DNA from: an uncultured Porphyromonadaceae bacterium
Lineage (GTDB): Bacteria; Bacteroidota; Bacteroidia; Bacteroidales; Muribaculaceae
Direction of reading: 5' to 3'
DNA: 5,797 nucleotides
NCBI GenBank assembly: GCA_947178685.1
Contig: CAMWZE010000116.1
Location: 1-5,797, forward strand
The position numbers and the translations under genes were made by a program. The stretch's first letter is position 1. Each line of letters begins with the position of its first letter. The notes beneath the pieces are model-generated. The model was not told where the DNA came from. It worked only from the letters and a program-made list of their open reading frames with translations, and made no database searches. Positions 5,795 through 5,797 of the stretch are shown piece after piece.

Positions 5795-5797
5795 AAT

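Overview
The window looks like chromosomal DNA of a gut Bacteroidales bacterium, most likely Muribaculaceae or a Bacteroides/Prevotella relative. The evidence is a C10 (streptopain-type) peptidase ending in a Bacteroidales-style C-terminal tail, a periplasmic choloylglycine-hydrolase-family enzyme close to the Gram-negative (B. thetaiotaomicron BSH) type, roughly balanced GC, and start codons without strong Shine-Dalgarno motifs. The taxon is an inference from protein style; no rRNA or other marker is present.

Layout. (1) 1-2262, plus strand: the 3' part of a secreted C10 cysteine peptidase. Its 5' end lies outside the window. It has the end of an inhibitory propeptide, a complete catalytic domain, a ~433-residue C-terminal extension with Ig/CARDB-like segments, and a sorting-type tail. 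(2) 2263-2373: a convergent intergenic region with a strong hairpin, probably a shared terminator. (3) 3417-2374, minus strand: a signal-peptide-bearing Ntn hydrolase of the bile salt hydrolase/penicillin V acylase family. (4) 3418-3518: the hydrolase leader, AT-rich, with an imperfect dyad. (5) 4655-3519, minus strand: neuC, a hydrolysing UDP-sugar 2-epimerase. (6) 4656-4789: a spacer with a 60-nt stretch lacking G on the transcript strand and containing two copies of a ~24-nt repeat. (7) 5794-4790, minus strand: neuB, a nonulosonate (sialic/legionaminic-type) synthase that starts 3 nt from the window edge.

NeuC and NeuB catalyse consecutive steps. NeuC turns a UDP-N-acetylhexosamine into free N-acetylmannosamine (or its 4-acetamido-6-deoxy analogue). 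NeuB condenses that sugar with phosphoenolpyruvate to give a nine-carbon nonulosonic acid. The activating CMP-transferase and the glycosyltransferases are not here and may lie beyond position 5797. The hydrolase and the peptidase are exported enzymes that act on host-derived molecules. They share no visible pathway with neuBC, and the hydrolase probably has its own transcript.

I see no mobile element, tRNA, rRNA or CRISPR array, and no strong evidence of a wholly new system. The most unusual non-coding signal is the G-free, C-rich leader between neuB and neuC, which resembles a Rho utilisation site. The most useful open question on function is whether the neuBC pair makes sialic or legionaminic acid.
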